From: Pseudooceanicola nitratireducens | GTDB taxonomy: Bacteria; Pseudomonadota; Alphaproteobacteria; Rhodobacterales; Rhodobacteraceae | NCBI RefSeq assembly: GCF_900109195.1 | Contig: NZ_FNZG01000001.1 | Span: 372,001-436,000 of the forward strand | Reading direction: 5' to 3' | DNA: 64,000 nt | Shown: positions 26,999 to 37,436 of the stretch, one piece after another | Position numbering within the stretch: position 1 is the stretch's first letter | Layout of the letters: each line of letters starts with the position of its first letter | Program-made: the position numbers and the translations under genes | The notes under the pieces: generated by a model | Databases searched by the model: none | Told to the model about the DNA's origin: nothing | Seen by the model: only the letters and a program-made list of their open reading frames with translations

Positions 26999-27380
26999 TG
27001 CAAAACGGGGCGACAGGCACCGCGATGCCGCGGATTTTGGGCGAATTCCTGCCAGCGCAGCGCGCGCATGGGCAGGTTTCGGCCCAATCTTCTGCATCCG
27101 CGAAAACGGCCTTTGATCGCCCCGGAATCGCGGGCAACGTCGCTTGTGTCGCCGGTCGGCCGTACAACCGGACGGCGGCGGGTCACTACCGTTACCCTTC
27201 CCTTAACGGGCGGTCTGATGTCCCCAAGGTCAGACCGTCCGCCCTTTTTTCGCAGCATGCGGAGATCCCCCGAAATCAGCCCCTTCGGCCAAAACCTGCC
27301 GAGCATGATTTTGCGATGGAACTTTCCCGCGCGCCGTCTGTTAATCAGTCGACATGCATTGATCGAGGAGTAACGGAACG
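26999..27380. other. Intergenic region, no gene recognised, hairpin near its end
   Basis: 382 bp between the basic hypothetical gene and the next small lipoprotein gene. Open frames cross it but have no family resemblance or ribosome site. It contains a hairpin with a T tract at 27207-27250. Confidence 0.5.
27207..27250 (+). terminator. Possible terminator with bulged stem
   Basis: GGGCGG pairs with CCGCCC and TCTGA with TCAGA around a loop, leaving a 4-nt bulge. Six T residues follow (27245-27250). If used, it splits the pccB-side transcript from the pccA side. Confidence 0.5.
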
Positions 27381-27599
27381 ATGCGCAGAGCAAAAATCAT
27401 CGCCGTGGCATTTGTCGGTTTCGCGGGCCTTGCGGCTTGCGGCGGCACTGTCGGGGAACAAGCCCTTGTCGGCGGCGCAGCCGGCCTTGGCACCGCAGCA
27501 GTCACGGGCGGCAACATCGGCACCGGTGCCATCATCGGTGGCGCAGCGAACGTTGCCTATTGCCAGTCGAACCCCGGCGCCTGCCGGAGCGTCAACTGA
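27381..27599 (+). CDS. Small glycine-rich lipoprotein, 72 residues
   Basis: A GAGGAG ribosome site precedes ATG 27381. The signal peptide MRRAKIIAVAFVGFAGLAACG carries a lipobox (GLAAC, Cys20). The mature part is glycine- and alanine-rich with a glycine-zipper-like GGAAGLGTAAVTGGNIGTG and two cysteines near the end (YCQSNPGAC). Such proteins usually sit in the outer membrane or periplasm. Second small lipoprotein gene in the pccB-pccA interval. No specific function. Confidence 0.75.
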   Translation: MRRAKIIAVAFVGFAGLAACGGTVGEQALVGGAAGLGTAAVTGGNIGTGAIIGGAANVAYCQSNPGACRSVN

Positions 27600-27648
27600 T
27601 CTGACAGATATCACCCGCCGGGTCCGCCCGTCGGGTCACATCGACATG

Positions 27649-27684
27649 AACCCCGCCGCAGCCGGTCTGCGACGGGGTTTTTGC
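27649..27684 (+). terminator. Terminator after the glycine-rich lipoprotein gene
   Basis: A 13-bp stem (AACCCCGCCGCAG / CTGCGACGGGGTT, one mismatch) with a 5-nt loop, then TTT. It lies 65 bp upstream of pccA and its T tract overlaps the candidate operator TTTGCATGCAAA. Confidence 0.85.
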
Positions 27685-27691
27685 ATGCAAA
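27680..27691. promoter_or_regulatory. Candidate PccR-like palindrome upstream of pccA
   Basis: TTTGCATGCAAA is a perfect 12-bp palindrome 57 bp upstream of the pccA start. It has the same TTTGC/GCAAA arms as the pccR and pccB sites but a wider centre. It overlaps the terminator's T tract. Binding is inference. Confidence 0.5.
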
Positions 27692-27748
27692 TTCGTTCCG
27701 GGACATCCGGAACCAGGGACTGGGCCAAAAGCCGGGGAAGGGACTGAT

Positions 27749-29779
<2,031 letters not shown>

Positions 29780-29923
29780 TCCGATGCATGCCATCCCCCT
29801 GATATTGATCCCGTCGCGGGCCATTGGGGTGCATCCCCGCCGCGCGCGTCGGGTCGTCCGGGGGGACCTGGCAGAAAACCTGTCCGAAAAACTGGCCGGG
29901 GCCGCAGGGGCCCCGGTTCGGCT

Positions 29924-30526
29924 CTACCGTCCGATGGCCACGCCGCCGCGCTGGCCCAGGTCACGCAGTTCCTGCTGGCGCAGCGGCGATTTGTCGATGG
30001 CGCGGGACAGTTCCCGCACGTCCCAGGGCAACGGCTTGCGCAGCTTGATCTGCCCGTCCTTGCCGACCAGCACCAGCATGAAGCCGCGCGGCCGGAAGGT
30101 CTGGCGCAGGGCGCTGTCGGCGGCAGGGTCGGTGTCGGTCAGCACCACCACGTCGCGAAAGGCCAGGGGGGCGGGATCACGCTCCAGCGCCTCCATCTGG
30201 CGGCGGAACAGCGGGTCGTTCGGGCTGTCGGCAAAGACCGCGACGACGCGCTTGATCCAGCGCAGCTCCTCGACCGTTTCGGGCGGTTGGGCGGGAAAGA
30301 TCCCGTCGGTCGCCTGGGCGGCGGGTTCGGGGGGCGTCTCTGTCCCGGCCTGGCCCGCAGGTTGTGAAGCCGGTTGTTCCTTCGTGTCGGCGGCCTGCGC
30401 GGGTACGACAGGGGCCGCATCCGCGCCCGTGCCGGCACTTGCCCCTGGGGCGGTCGCAGAGACGGCATCCTGCGCGGCCAGCGGGCCGGACGCCAGAATG
30501 ACAAGACAAGTCAGAAGTTTACGCAT
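29924..30526 (-). CDS. DUF4174 secreted protein
   Basis: A 200-residue protein with a signal peptide (MRKLLTCLVILASGPLAAQ), a Pro/Ala/Gln-rich linker to about residue 90, and a C-terminal DUF4174 domain. That domain has KRVVAVFADSPNDPLFRRQM, VVLTDTDPAADS, GFMLVLVGKDGQIKLRK and IDKSPLRQQEL, a thioredoxin-like fold without a CxxC. The DUF4174 function is not known. Start ATG 30526 (the signal peptide decides it). It is inserted, antisense, between pccA and mcm. Confidence 0.8.
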   Translation of the reverse strand: MRKLLTCLVILASGPLAAQDAVSATAPGASAGTGADAAPVVPAQAADTKEQPASQPAGQAGTETPPEPAAQATDGIFPAQPPETVEELRWIKRVVAVFADSPNDPLFRRQMEALERDPAPLAFRDVVVLTDTDPAADSALRQTFRPRGFMLVLVGKDGQIKLRKPLPWDVRELSRAIDKSPLRQQELRDLGQRGGVAIGR

Positions 30527-30702
30527 CAAGGGCCAGTCCTCCGTACCTACCGATATAGGGTCGGAAAGCCGCGCCGTCATCCATCGCGTCGGGATTTGTC
30601 CCGATCCCCTTCCACTTCCGGTCGCAACCGGAGCTGAAATTCCCGGAACGCCGGGCAGGGCCCCCTGCCACGGCACCCCCGGCCAATAAGAGGATTTTCA
30701 CC

Positions 30703-32832
30703 ATGGCATCGAAAAAAGACGCCTGGGCGGAGCTGGCCCAGAAGGAAATGAAGGGCAAATCGCCCGACACGCTGAACTGGGACACGCTGGAAGGCATCCG
30801 GGTCAAGCCGCTGTACACCGAAGAAGACACCGAGGGGCTGGATCACCTGGGCTCGATGCCCGGCATGGCCCCCTTCACCCGTGGCCCCAAGGCGACGATG
30901 TACGCGGGCCGTCCCTGGACCATCCGCCAGTACGCCGGTTTCTCGACCGCCGAGGAATCCAACGCCTTTTATCGCCGCAACCTGGCCGCCGGTCAGCAGG
31001 GCGTGTCGGTCGCCTTCGACCTGGCGACGCACCGCGGCTATGACAGCGACCACCCCCGCGTGGTGGGTGACGTCGGCAAGGCCGGTGTGGCCATCGACAG
31101 CGTCGAGGACATGAAGATCCTGTTCGACGGCATCCCGCTGGATCAGGTGTCGGTGTCGATGACGATGAACGGCGCGGTGATCCCGATCCTGGCCTCCTTC
31201 ATCGTGACGGGCGAGGAGCAGGGCCATGACAAGTCGGTCCTGGCGGGCACGATCCAGAACGACATCCTGAAGGAATTCATGGTGCGGAACACCTATATCT
31301 ATCCGCCCCAGCCCTCGATGAAGATCATTTCCGATATCATCGAATACACCTCGAACGAGATGCCCAAGTTCAACTCGATCTCGATCTCCGGCTATCACAT
31401 GCAGGAGGCCGGTGCGAACCTGGTACAGGAACTGGCCTATACCCTGGCCGACGGCCGGGAATACGTGAAGGCCGCGATCGAGGCCGGCATGGACGTCGAC
31501 AAATTCGCGGGGCGTCTGTCGTTCTTCTTTGCCATCGGCATGAACTTCTTCATGGAGATCGCCAAGCTGCGCGCGGCGCGCACCCTGTGGCACCGCGTCA
31601 TGACGGAATTCGGGGCCAAGAACGAACGGTCCAAGATGCTGCGGACGCACTGCCAGACCTCGGGCGTGTCCTTGCAGGAACAGGACCCCTACAACAACGT
31701 CATCCGCACCGCGTATGAAGCCATGTCGGCGGTCCTGGGCGGCACCCAGTCGCTGCACACCAACGCCCTGGACGAGGCGATCGCGCTGCCCACGGACTTC
31801 TCGGCCCGGATCGCCCGGAACACCCAGCTGGTGCTTCAGGAAGAAACCGGCGTGACCAAGGTCGTCGATCCGCTGGCGGGCTCCTACTATATCGAAAGCC
31901 TCACGGATGAGCTGATCAACAAGGCCTGGGCCCTGATGGAAGAGGTCGAGGAGATGGGCGGCATGACCAAGGCTGTGGCCTCTGGCATGCCCAAGCTGCG
32001 GATCGAGGAATCGGCCGCGCGCCGTCAGGCCATGATCGACCGTGGCGAAGAGGTCATCGTCGGCGTCAACAAGTACCGCAAGGACAAGGAAGACCCGATC
32101 GACATCCTGGATGTCGACAACGTCGCCGTGCGCGAAAGCCAGATCAAGCGCCTGGAACAGATCCGTGCGACCCGGGACGAGGCCGCCTGCCAGGCCGCGC
32201 TTGATGAATTGACCCGCCGCGCCAAGGAAGGCGGCAACCTGTTGGAAGCCGCGGTCGAAGCCGCCCGCGCCCGCGCCTCTGTCGGAGAAATCAGCATGGC
32301 AATGGAGAAGGAATTCGGCCGCCACCGCGCCGAGGTGAAGACCCTGGCGGGCGTCTACGGCGCCGCCTATGAAGGCGACGAAGGCTTTGCCGCCATCCAG
32401 AAGGACATCGAAGCCTTTGCCGAGGAAGAGGGCCGCCGCCCGCGTCTTCTGGTGGTCAAGATGGGCCAGGACGGCCACGACCGCGGCGCCAAGGTGATTG
32501 CCACGGCCTTTGCCGACATCGGGTTCGACGTCGACGTGGGCCCGCTGTTCCAGACGCCGGACGAGGCCGCGCAGGACGCCATCGACAACGACGTGCACGT
32601 CGTGGGGATTTCGTCCCAGGCCGCCGGTCACAAGACCCTGGCCCCGCAGCTGATCGAGGCGCTGAAGGGCAAGGACGCGGGCGACATCATCGTGATCTGC
32701 GGCGGTGTGATCCCGCAGCAGGACTACGATTTCCTGAAGAAGGCCGGTGTAAAGGCGATCTTCGGGCCGGGGACCAATATCCCCTCGGCCGCGCAGGACA
32801 TCCTGCGCCTGATCCGCGAGGCGCGCGCGTAA
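30703..32832 (+). CDS. Methylmalonyl-CoA mutase (fused large subunit, B12-dependent)
   Basis: A 709-residue homodimeric-type mutase that converts (R)-methylmalonyl-CoA to succinyl-CoA. The catalytic barrel starts with [21 protein letters not shown] and [13 protein letters not shown]. The cobalamin domain is at about 570-700 with the DxHxxG motif DGHDRGA at 590-596 (His592 is the cobalt ligand), followed by [14 protein letters not shown]. It completes the propionate route after PccA/PccB; a methylmalonyl-CoA epimerase is not in the window. ATG 30703. No TTTGCAAA-like site is seen immediately upstream. Confidence 0.97.
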   Translation: MASKKDAWAELAQKEMKGKSPDTLNWDTLEGIRVKPLYTEEDTEGLDHLGSMPGMAPFTRGPKATMYAGRPWTIRQYAGFSTAEESNAFYRRNLAAGQQGVSVAFDLATHRGYDSDHPRVVGDVGKAGVAIDSVEDMKILFDGIPLDQVSVSMTMNGAVIPILASFIVTGEEQGHDKSVLAGTIQNDILKEFMVRNTYIYPPQPSMKIISDIIEYTSNEMPKFNSISISGYHMQEAGANLVQELAYTLADGREYVKAAIEAGMDVDKFAGRLSFFFAIGMNFFMEIAKLRAARTLWHRVMTEFGAKNERSKMLRTHCQTSGVSLQEQDPYNNVIRTAYEAMSAVLGGTQSLHTNALDEAIALPTDFSARIARNTQLVLQEETGVTKVVDPLAGSYYIESLTDELINKAWALMEEVEEMGGMTKAVASGMPKLRIEESAARRQAMIDRGEEVIVGVNKYRKDKEDPIDILDVDNVAVRESQIKRLEQIRATRDEAACQAALDELTRRAKEGGNLLEAAVEAARARASVGEISMAMEKEFGRHRAEVKTLAGVYGAAYEGDEGFAAIQKDIEAFAEEEGRRPRLLVVKMGQDGHDRGAKVIATAFADIGFDVDVGPLFQTPDEAAQDAIDNDVHVVGISSQAAGHKTLAPQLIEALKGKDAGDIIVICGGVIPQQDYDFLKKAGVKAIFGPGTNIPSAAQDILRLIREARA

Positions 32833-33005
32833 GGGCGCGACGAGCCGCTCGTCCCGCCCTTGCATGCGGGCCTCGCAGGGGCGGGCGGCCGCGTCTGGGA
32901 TCGAAATTGCCCCAAGGGCGCGGGGCCGCCAACGGGTGCTGCGTGTTGACGCTGCCCCGTTCGGCTGCAATGAAAGGCGTGATCTAACGACCAAGGCCCG
33001 GTTCC

Positions 33006-34556
33006 ATGGATGTATCTGCCTCTGCCGACCAGAAAGATGTCGAATGGGGGCCGTTCGAACGGCCCTTGTTCTCTGACCCCTCTGTCCGGCACCTCAGCCG
33101 CGTGGGCGTCGTGGATGTCGGGTCGAACTCGGTCCGGCTGGTGGTATTCGACGGCGCGGCGCGCAGCCCGGCCTATTTCTACAACGAAAAGATCATGTGC
33201 GCCCTGGGCGCGGGCCTGTCCGAAACCGGACGCCTGAACCCCGAAGGCCGCGCCCGTGCCCTGGCCGCGATCAAGCGCTTTCAGCTTCTTGCCCACGGGA
33301 TGGAGGCCACGCCCCTGACCGCCGTGGCCACCGCCGCCGTGCGCGATGCCGAGGACGGGCAGGATTTTGTCGACCAGGTGCATCGCGAAACCGGCCTGCG
33401 GATCAACGTGATCCCCGGCGCGGAAGAGGCCCGGCTGTCCGCGCAGGGCGTGCTTCTGGGCTGGCCCGGCAGCTACGGCCTTGTCTGCGACATCGGTGGA
33501 TCCTCGCTGGAACTGGCGGAAATCAAGGGCGGTCAGGTCGGGCGGCGCGTCACATCGGCCCTGGGGCCGCTGAAGCTGCGCGAAATCCCCGGCGGCCGGA
33601 AGGGACGGCGCGCCTATATCAAGCAGGTCGTGGCCGAGCTTCTGGACCAGATGGGATCGCAGCGCGACCGGCTGTTCCTTGTCGGCGGCTCCTGGCGGGC
33701 CATCGCGCGCATCGACATGGACCGGCAGGCCTATCCGCTGCACGTGCTGCATGAATACCGCATGTCCACCAAGGCGATCCGCGCCACCGCCGACTACATC
33801 CGCGAATCCGACCTGAACGAGCTGCGCGGGCGGTGCAGCATCTCGTCGGCGCGGATGGAACTGGTGCCCTTTGCCTCGGAAGTGCTGACCGAAATCGTCA
33901 GCGCTTTCCGCCCGCATGACATCGCCGTCTCCAGCTATGGCATCCGCGAGGGCATGCTGTACCAGCAGATGCCCCAGGCCCTACGCGACCGCGATCCCCT
34001 GATCGAGGCCTGCCGCTTTGCCGAGGCCAAGGATGCCCGCCTGCCGGGCTTTGGGCGCACCCTGTACAAGTTCATCCACCCGATCTTCCGCGCCGCCAAG
34101 CCGGAAAAGCAGCGTATCATCAAGGCCGCCTGTCTGTTGCACGACGTGACCTGGCGCGCGCATCCCGATTACAGGGCCGAGGTCTGTTTCGACAATGCCA
34201 CCCGCGCCAACCTGGGCGGGCTGAAGCACAAGGAACGGATCTTTCTGGGCCTTGCCCTGCTGCACCGCTACCGCAACAAGCGCGAAGGCACGTCGTTTGA
34301 AAACCTCTATGGCTATCTGACCGAGGCCGAGCAGCTGCAGGCCGAGATCCTGGGCAAGGCGATGCGGTTCGGCGCGATGCTCTGGCTCGAGGCGGACGCG
34401 ATCCCCGGCGAATTCCGCTGGTATCCCAAGAAACGCGTGCTTGAACTGCGCCTGTCCGAAGCCGCCTGGCCCCTGCTGGGAGAGGTGGCGATGTCGCGGC
34501 TGAAATCGCTCGCGGGGTCGCTGGATGCGACGCTGGACGTGCGGATGACCCGCTAA
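33006..34556 (+). CDS. ppx: Ppx/GppA-family exopolyphosphatase
   Basis: A 516-residue actin-fold hydrolase that removes phosphate from polyphosphate or pppGpp ends. The N-terminal nucleotide motifs are GVVDVGSNSVRLVVFDG (about 34-50) and CDIGGSSLELAEIKGG in the middle; the C-terminal HD-like region has AACLLHDVTWRAHP. In many alphaproteobacteria ppx sits with ppk1; here ppk1 is ~3 kb away on the opposite strand. ATG 33006. Exopolyphosphatase is more likely than a strict pppGpp hydrolase, but this is not certain. Confidence 0.92.
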   Translation: MDVSASADQKDVEWGPFERPLFSDPSVRHLSRVGVVDVGSNSVRLVVFDGAARSPAYFYNEKIMCALGAGLSETGRLNPEGRARALAAIKRFQLLAHGMEATPLTAVATAAVRDAEDGQDFVDQVHRETGLRINVIPGAEEARLSAQGVLLGWPGSYGLVCDIGGSSLELAEIKGGQVGRRVTSALGPLKLREIPGGRKGRRAYIKQVVAELLDQMGSQRDRLFLVGGSWRAIARIDMDRQAYPLHVLHEYRMSTKAIRATADYIRESDLNELRGRCSISSARMELVPFASEVLTEIVSAFRPHDIAVSSYGIREGMLYQQMPQALRDRDPLIEACRFAEAKDARLPGFGRTLYKFIHPIFRAAKPEKQRIIKAACLLHDVTWRAHPDYRAEVCFDNATRANLGGLKHKERIFLGLALLHRYRNKREGTSFENLYGYLTEAEQLQAEILGKAMRFGAMLWLEADAIPGEFRWYPKKRVLELRLSEAAWPLLGEVAMSRLKSLAGSLDATLDVRMTR

Positions 34557-34960
34557 AGGTCGATCGCCCCCTCCGGGGCGGTTTCCCTGCCGTCCGGGGT
34601 ATCGTCCGGGGCATCCGGGAGCTCATCCGGGGTCTTGCGGCGCATGATGATGTCCCCATTGGGAAGCCGTTCCGGCGGATGATAGACCGAGAAATCCTTC
34701 ACATCCGCGAAGAGCTCGGACAGGGCGGGGCCCATTTCCTGAAGAAAGCTGCGCATGGCGGGCCCGGCCTCGTCCAGGAAGGCCCCGAAGTCGCGCATCG
34801 CCGGCTCCATCTCGTCACTGAGGCCGCGGAAGAACAAGTCGATCCCGCGCGACATCAGGGACCGGCTGTCCTCTTCGGTCGTGTCCTGTGGCGCGCTATC
34901 CTGCGACAGGGCGGGCAGGGGCGCGAAGGCCAGGGCAGAGATCAGGATCAGGCGTTTCAT
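34553..34960 (-). CDS. Secreted hypothetical protein
   Basis: A 135-residue protein with a signal peptide (MKRLILISALAFAPLPALSQ). The acidic mature part has RGIDLFFRGLSDEMEPAMRDFGAFLDEAGPAM and SVYHPPERLPNGDIIMRRK. Conserved homologues in this group are sometimes misnamed as ATPases, but no nucleotide motif is present. It converges with ppx and overlaps its last 4 bp. Periplasmic; function not known. Confidence 0.72.
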   Translation of the reverse strand: MKRLILISALAFAPLPALSQDSAPQDTTEEDSRSLMSRGIDLFFRGLSDEMEPAMRDFGAFLDEAGPAMRSFLQEMGPALSELFADVKDFSVYHPPERLPNGDIIMRRKTPDELPDAPDDTPDGRETAPEGAIDL

Positions 34961-35045
34961 GACCCAGATATAAGCTTTGATCGTCTGAATGAAAGGCGAT
35001 GGAAGAACGCGTCCCGGATCAGCCCCCGGATAAGGGCAAGCTCGC

Positions 35046-36056
35046 CTAGACGTCGATGTCCAGCACCACCGGGAAATGGTCCGAGGCGGTGATCAACGCA
35101 TCGCGCAGCTCCGCCCGGGCATAGCAGTCGGAATCGTCGAAGGGATGCCAGATCCGCCAGCGTGGATCCTGCGCCATAAGGTCCGGGGAAATCATCGCAT
35201 AATCCAGAAGCGCCTGAAGATATCGTTTCTCGGGCTGGATATAGAACCGCGCCGAGGTTGGTGAGGCCGCAAGCTTCGAGGTCAGCGCCTGCGCCGCATG
35301 GGGATCATAGATCTGCGTGTCCCCGTCGCCCATCACGATCTCGACTGAGGAGCGGCCGAACAGGTTTTCATATTCGTCCAGCCCGGGGCCGTCGTTCAGA
35401 TCGCCCATGACGATCAGGCTGTCGCCTTCTGCCAGATGCTGGGCGATGCGCTGCCGCAGCCAGATCGCCTGGGCCAGCTGCTTGCGGCGGTTGGCGATGG
35501 ACAGGCGCATCACCTCGTCCCGGGCGCGGGCGCCATGCGGGGCCTTGGATTTCAGGTGCACGCCGATCAGCCGCAGCCGCGTGCCCCGGTTGGTTTCCAC
35601 CGCCAGTTCCAGCGGGGGTTTGGAAAACCGCACCTGATCCTCGGTCGCGTCGATATCCAAGTCGATGCGGAATTCGGTGTCGAAGCGCGGCGCATGGGGG
35701 GCGTCGGGCAGCCCTTGCGGGCTGTGGCTGACCACCATCCGGTCGGGATCATACAGAAAGGCGATTTCCTGCTGGGTGGTGTTCACATAGCCGGTGACGG
35801 CGCGGCGGGCGCGCAGATCGAATGCCTCGGCAAAGCTCTGAAGCGCGCGGACGGAATTGCGGCGGCGGTTGGTGTCCGGGGCCTCGATCACCATGAGGCC
35901 GTCGGCATCCAGCGCGGTCAGCACGGTGGCGATCGCCTCGGCCTGCTGGGCGCGGGTCACGTCGCGGCGGGCGGACCAGCCGTCATCCAGAAGCAACCGG
36001 CCATCGTCATCGAAAAGCGCGTCGAACCACTCGATATTGTAGCTGACGAAGCGCAT
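35046..36056 (-). CDS. Endonuclease/exonuclease/phosphatase-fold protein
   Basis: A 336-residue member of the Mg-dependent EEP superfamily. The motifs are visible: SYNIEWFDALF near the start, the central IGVHLKSKAPHGARAR, MGDLNDGP, and SDHFPVVLDID at the C-terminus (catalytic His). It lacks a signal peptide, so a cytoplasmic nuclease or phosphatase role is likely. The DjlA-like gene starts its own frame just upstream, ending 6 bp away. Substrate unknown. Confidence 0.85.
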   Translation of the reverse strand: MRFVSYNIEWFDALFDDDGRLLLDDGWSARRDVTRAQQAEAIATVLTALDADGLMVIEAPDTNRRRNSVRALQSFAEAFDLRARRAVTGYVNTTQQEIAFLYDPDRMVVSHSPQGLPDAPHAPRFDTEFRIDLDIDATEDQVRFSKPPLELAVETNRGTRLRLIGVHLKSKAPHGARARDEVMRLSIANRRKQLAQAIWLRQRIAQHLAEGDSLIVMGDLNDGPGLDEYENLFGRSSVEIVMGDGDTQIYDPHAAQALTSKLAASPTSARFYIQPEKRYLQALLDYAMISPDLMAQDPRWRIWHPFDDSDCYARAELRDALITASDHFPVVLDIDV

Positions 36057-36062
36057 AGCCCG

Positions 36063-36761
36063 CTACAGCACCAGCGCGTCTGTCGGGCGCTTGGCGTTGA
36101 TCTCGTCCCAGGCGAGGTTGATGTCGATCAGGCGCCTTTCGGCCATGCTCATCGCCTCTTGCGGCAGGCCACGAGCGGCCAGCCGGTCGGGGTGGTTTTC
36201 ACGCACCAGCCGTTTCCAGGCGGCGCGGACCTCGTCATAGGTCGCCCCCGGATCAACGCCGAGGATCGCGTAGGGATCGGCCATGGCGTCGGGCACATGG
36301 CGGGCGCGCAGGTTGCGGAACCGCGCCTCGCCCATGCCGAAGATGCGCGCCACCTCGGCCAGGAATTCATCCTCGGCCGGGTGATAGCCGCCGTCGGCCA
36401 TGGCGATATGGAACAGCCCGTCCATGATGTCGCAAAGCGTCTCGCTTGCCGGGCCGAACATCTCGGCGATGCGGCCGGCATAGACGTCGAAACCGGCGAC
36501 GTCCTGGCGCGCCAGGTTGAAGACCCGCGCCGCCTGGGCCTCGTCCTGTTCGGCGATTTGGAACACTTCGCGGAAGGCGGTGACTTCATCGCGGGTGACC
36601 TGGCCATCGGCCTTGGCCATCTTCGCGCCAAGCGCGATCACGGCGATGGTAAAGGCGACGGATCTTTCGGGCGGGGCGCGCAGCCGGTCAAAGACCTGCG
36701 ACAGGCTTTCGCCACGGCGCAGGGCTTCAAGGGCTTCGGATATGCGGCTCCAGACGGACAT
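36063..36761 (-). CDS. DjlA-like co-chaperone (TerB plus J domain)
   Basis: A 232-residue protein with an N-terminal helical TerB-like domain (about 30-140; GAKMAKADGQVTRDEV, HIAMADGGYHPAEDEFL) and a C-terminal J domain from about 160. The HPD at 190-192 would stimulate DnaK ATPase. It has no membrane helix, unlike E. coli DjlA. Start ATG 36761. It is followed at short distance by the EEP-fold gene. Confidence 0.85.
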   Translation of the reverse strand: MSVWSRISEALEALRRGESLSQVFDRLRAPPERSVAFTIAVIALGAKMAKADGQVTRDEVTAFREVFQIAEQDEAQAARVFNLARQDVAGFDVYAGRIAEMFGPASETLCDIMDGLFHIAMADGGYHPAEDEFLAEVARIFGMGEARFRNLRARHVPDAMADPYAILGVDPGATYDEVRAAWKRLVRENHPDRLAARGLPQEAMSMAERRLIDINLAWDEINAKRPTDALVL

Positions 36762-36792
36762 GGGTTCAGTTTATCGCGGCACTGCGGCAATG

Positions 36793-37284
36793 TCAGAGGG
36801 TTTTCTGCATGAGAACAAGATCAAGCCACCGCCCGAACTTGCGCCCGGCCTGCGGCATCCGACCGACGTGGTCGTAGCCCATGGCCTGATGAAAGGCGAT
36901 CCCGGCGGCGTTTTCCCCGCTGATGCCGGCCACCATGATATGGGCACCCCTTTCGCGGGCGTGGCTTTCCACCGCCTGCATCAGGGCGCGCCCCAGCCCC
37001 TGTCCGCGCGCGGCCACGCCCAGGATGACCGTGTGTTCCATCGCATGGACATAGCCATCCCCGCCACGGAACTGATCGTAGGAGGCAAAGCCCGCCACCA
37101 CGCCATCGACCAGCGCAACAAAGGTTTCGCGGCCCCGCGCGCGGCGATCTTCGACATAGGCGGTCAGCCCCGCCTCGTCCCGTTGGGCCGAGGCAAAGGT
37201 GACCGTCGTGTCCCGGATGATCGGGTTCCACAGGGCAAGCAGCGGGGCGATGTCTTCCGGCAGGGCAGGGCGGATCTGGTTCAC
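36793..37284 (-). CDS. GNAT acetyltransferase, phosphinothricin-acetyltransferase-like
   Basis: A 163-residue GNAT protein. NQIRPALPEDIAPLLALWN at the start and the acetyl-CoA motif LGVAARGQGLGRALMQAV (motif A) are clear, followed by ISGENAAGIAFHQAMGY. The overall pattern resembles Pat/Bar N-acetyltransferases acting on amino-acid-like substrates. I choose the GTG at 37284, which puts the conserved IRPA at residue 4; the earlier ATG adds a basic leader with no conservation. No obvious operon partner. Confidence 0.8.
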   Translation of the reverse strand: MNQIRPALPEDIAPLLALWNPIIRDTTVTFASAQRDEAGLTAYVEDRRARGRETFVALVDGVVAGFASYDQFRGGDGYVHAMEHTVILGVAARGQGLGRALMQAVESHARERGAHIMVAGISGENAAGIAFHQAMGYDHVGRMPQAGRKFGRWLDLVLMQKTL

Positions 37285-37436
37285 GGGGGACCTGTCAAGG
37301 CTTGGGGGTTGGCCCGACACTCTGACCCGGATCGCTGCCGGGGAAAAGCGAAAGCGGACGGGGGTGCGCCCCATCCGCTTCACGATCCGGTCAGGGCTTT
37401 GAAACCCTTTGCGCCGAGACCCCGATCAGAAGGGGA

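Noticed and set aside
26995-27747. 250-codon open frame across 27.0-27.7 kb
   Set aside because: It crosses a likely terminator and overlaps the clear small lipoprotein gene; composition does not look coding.
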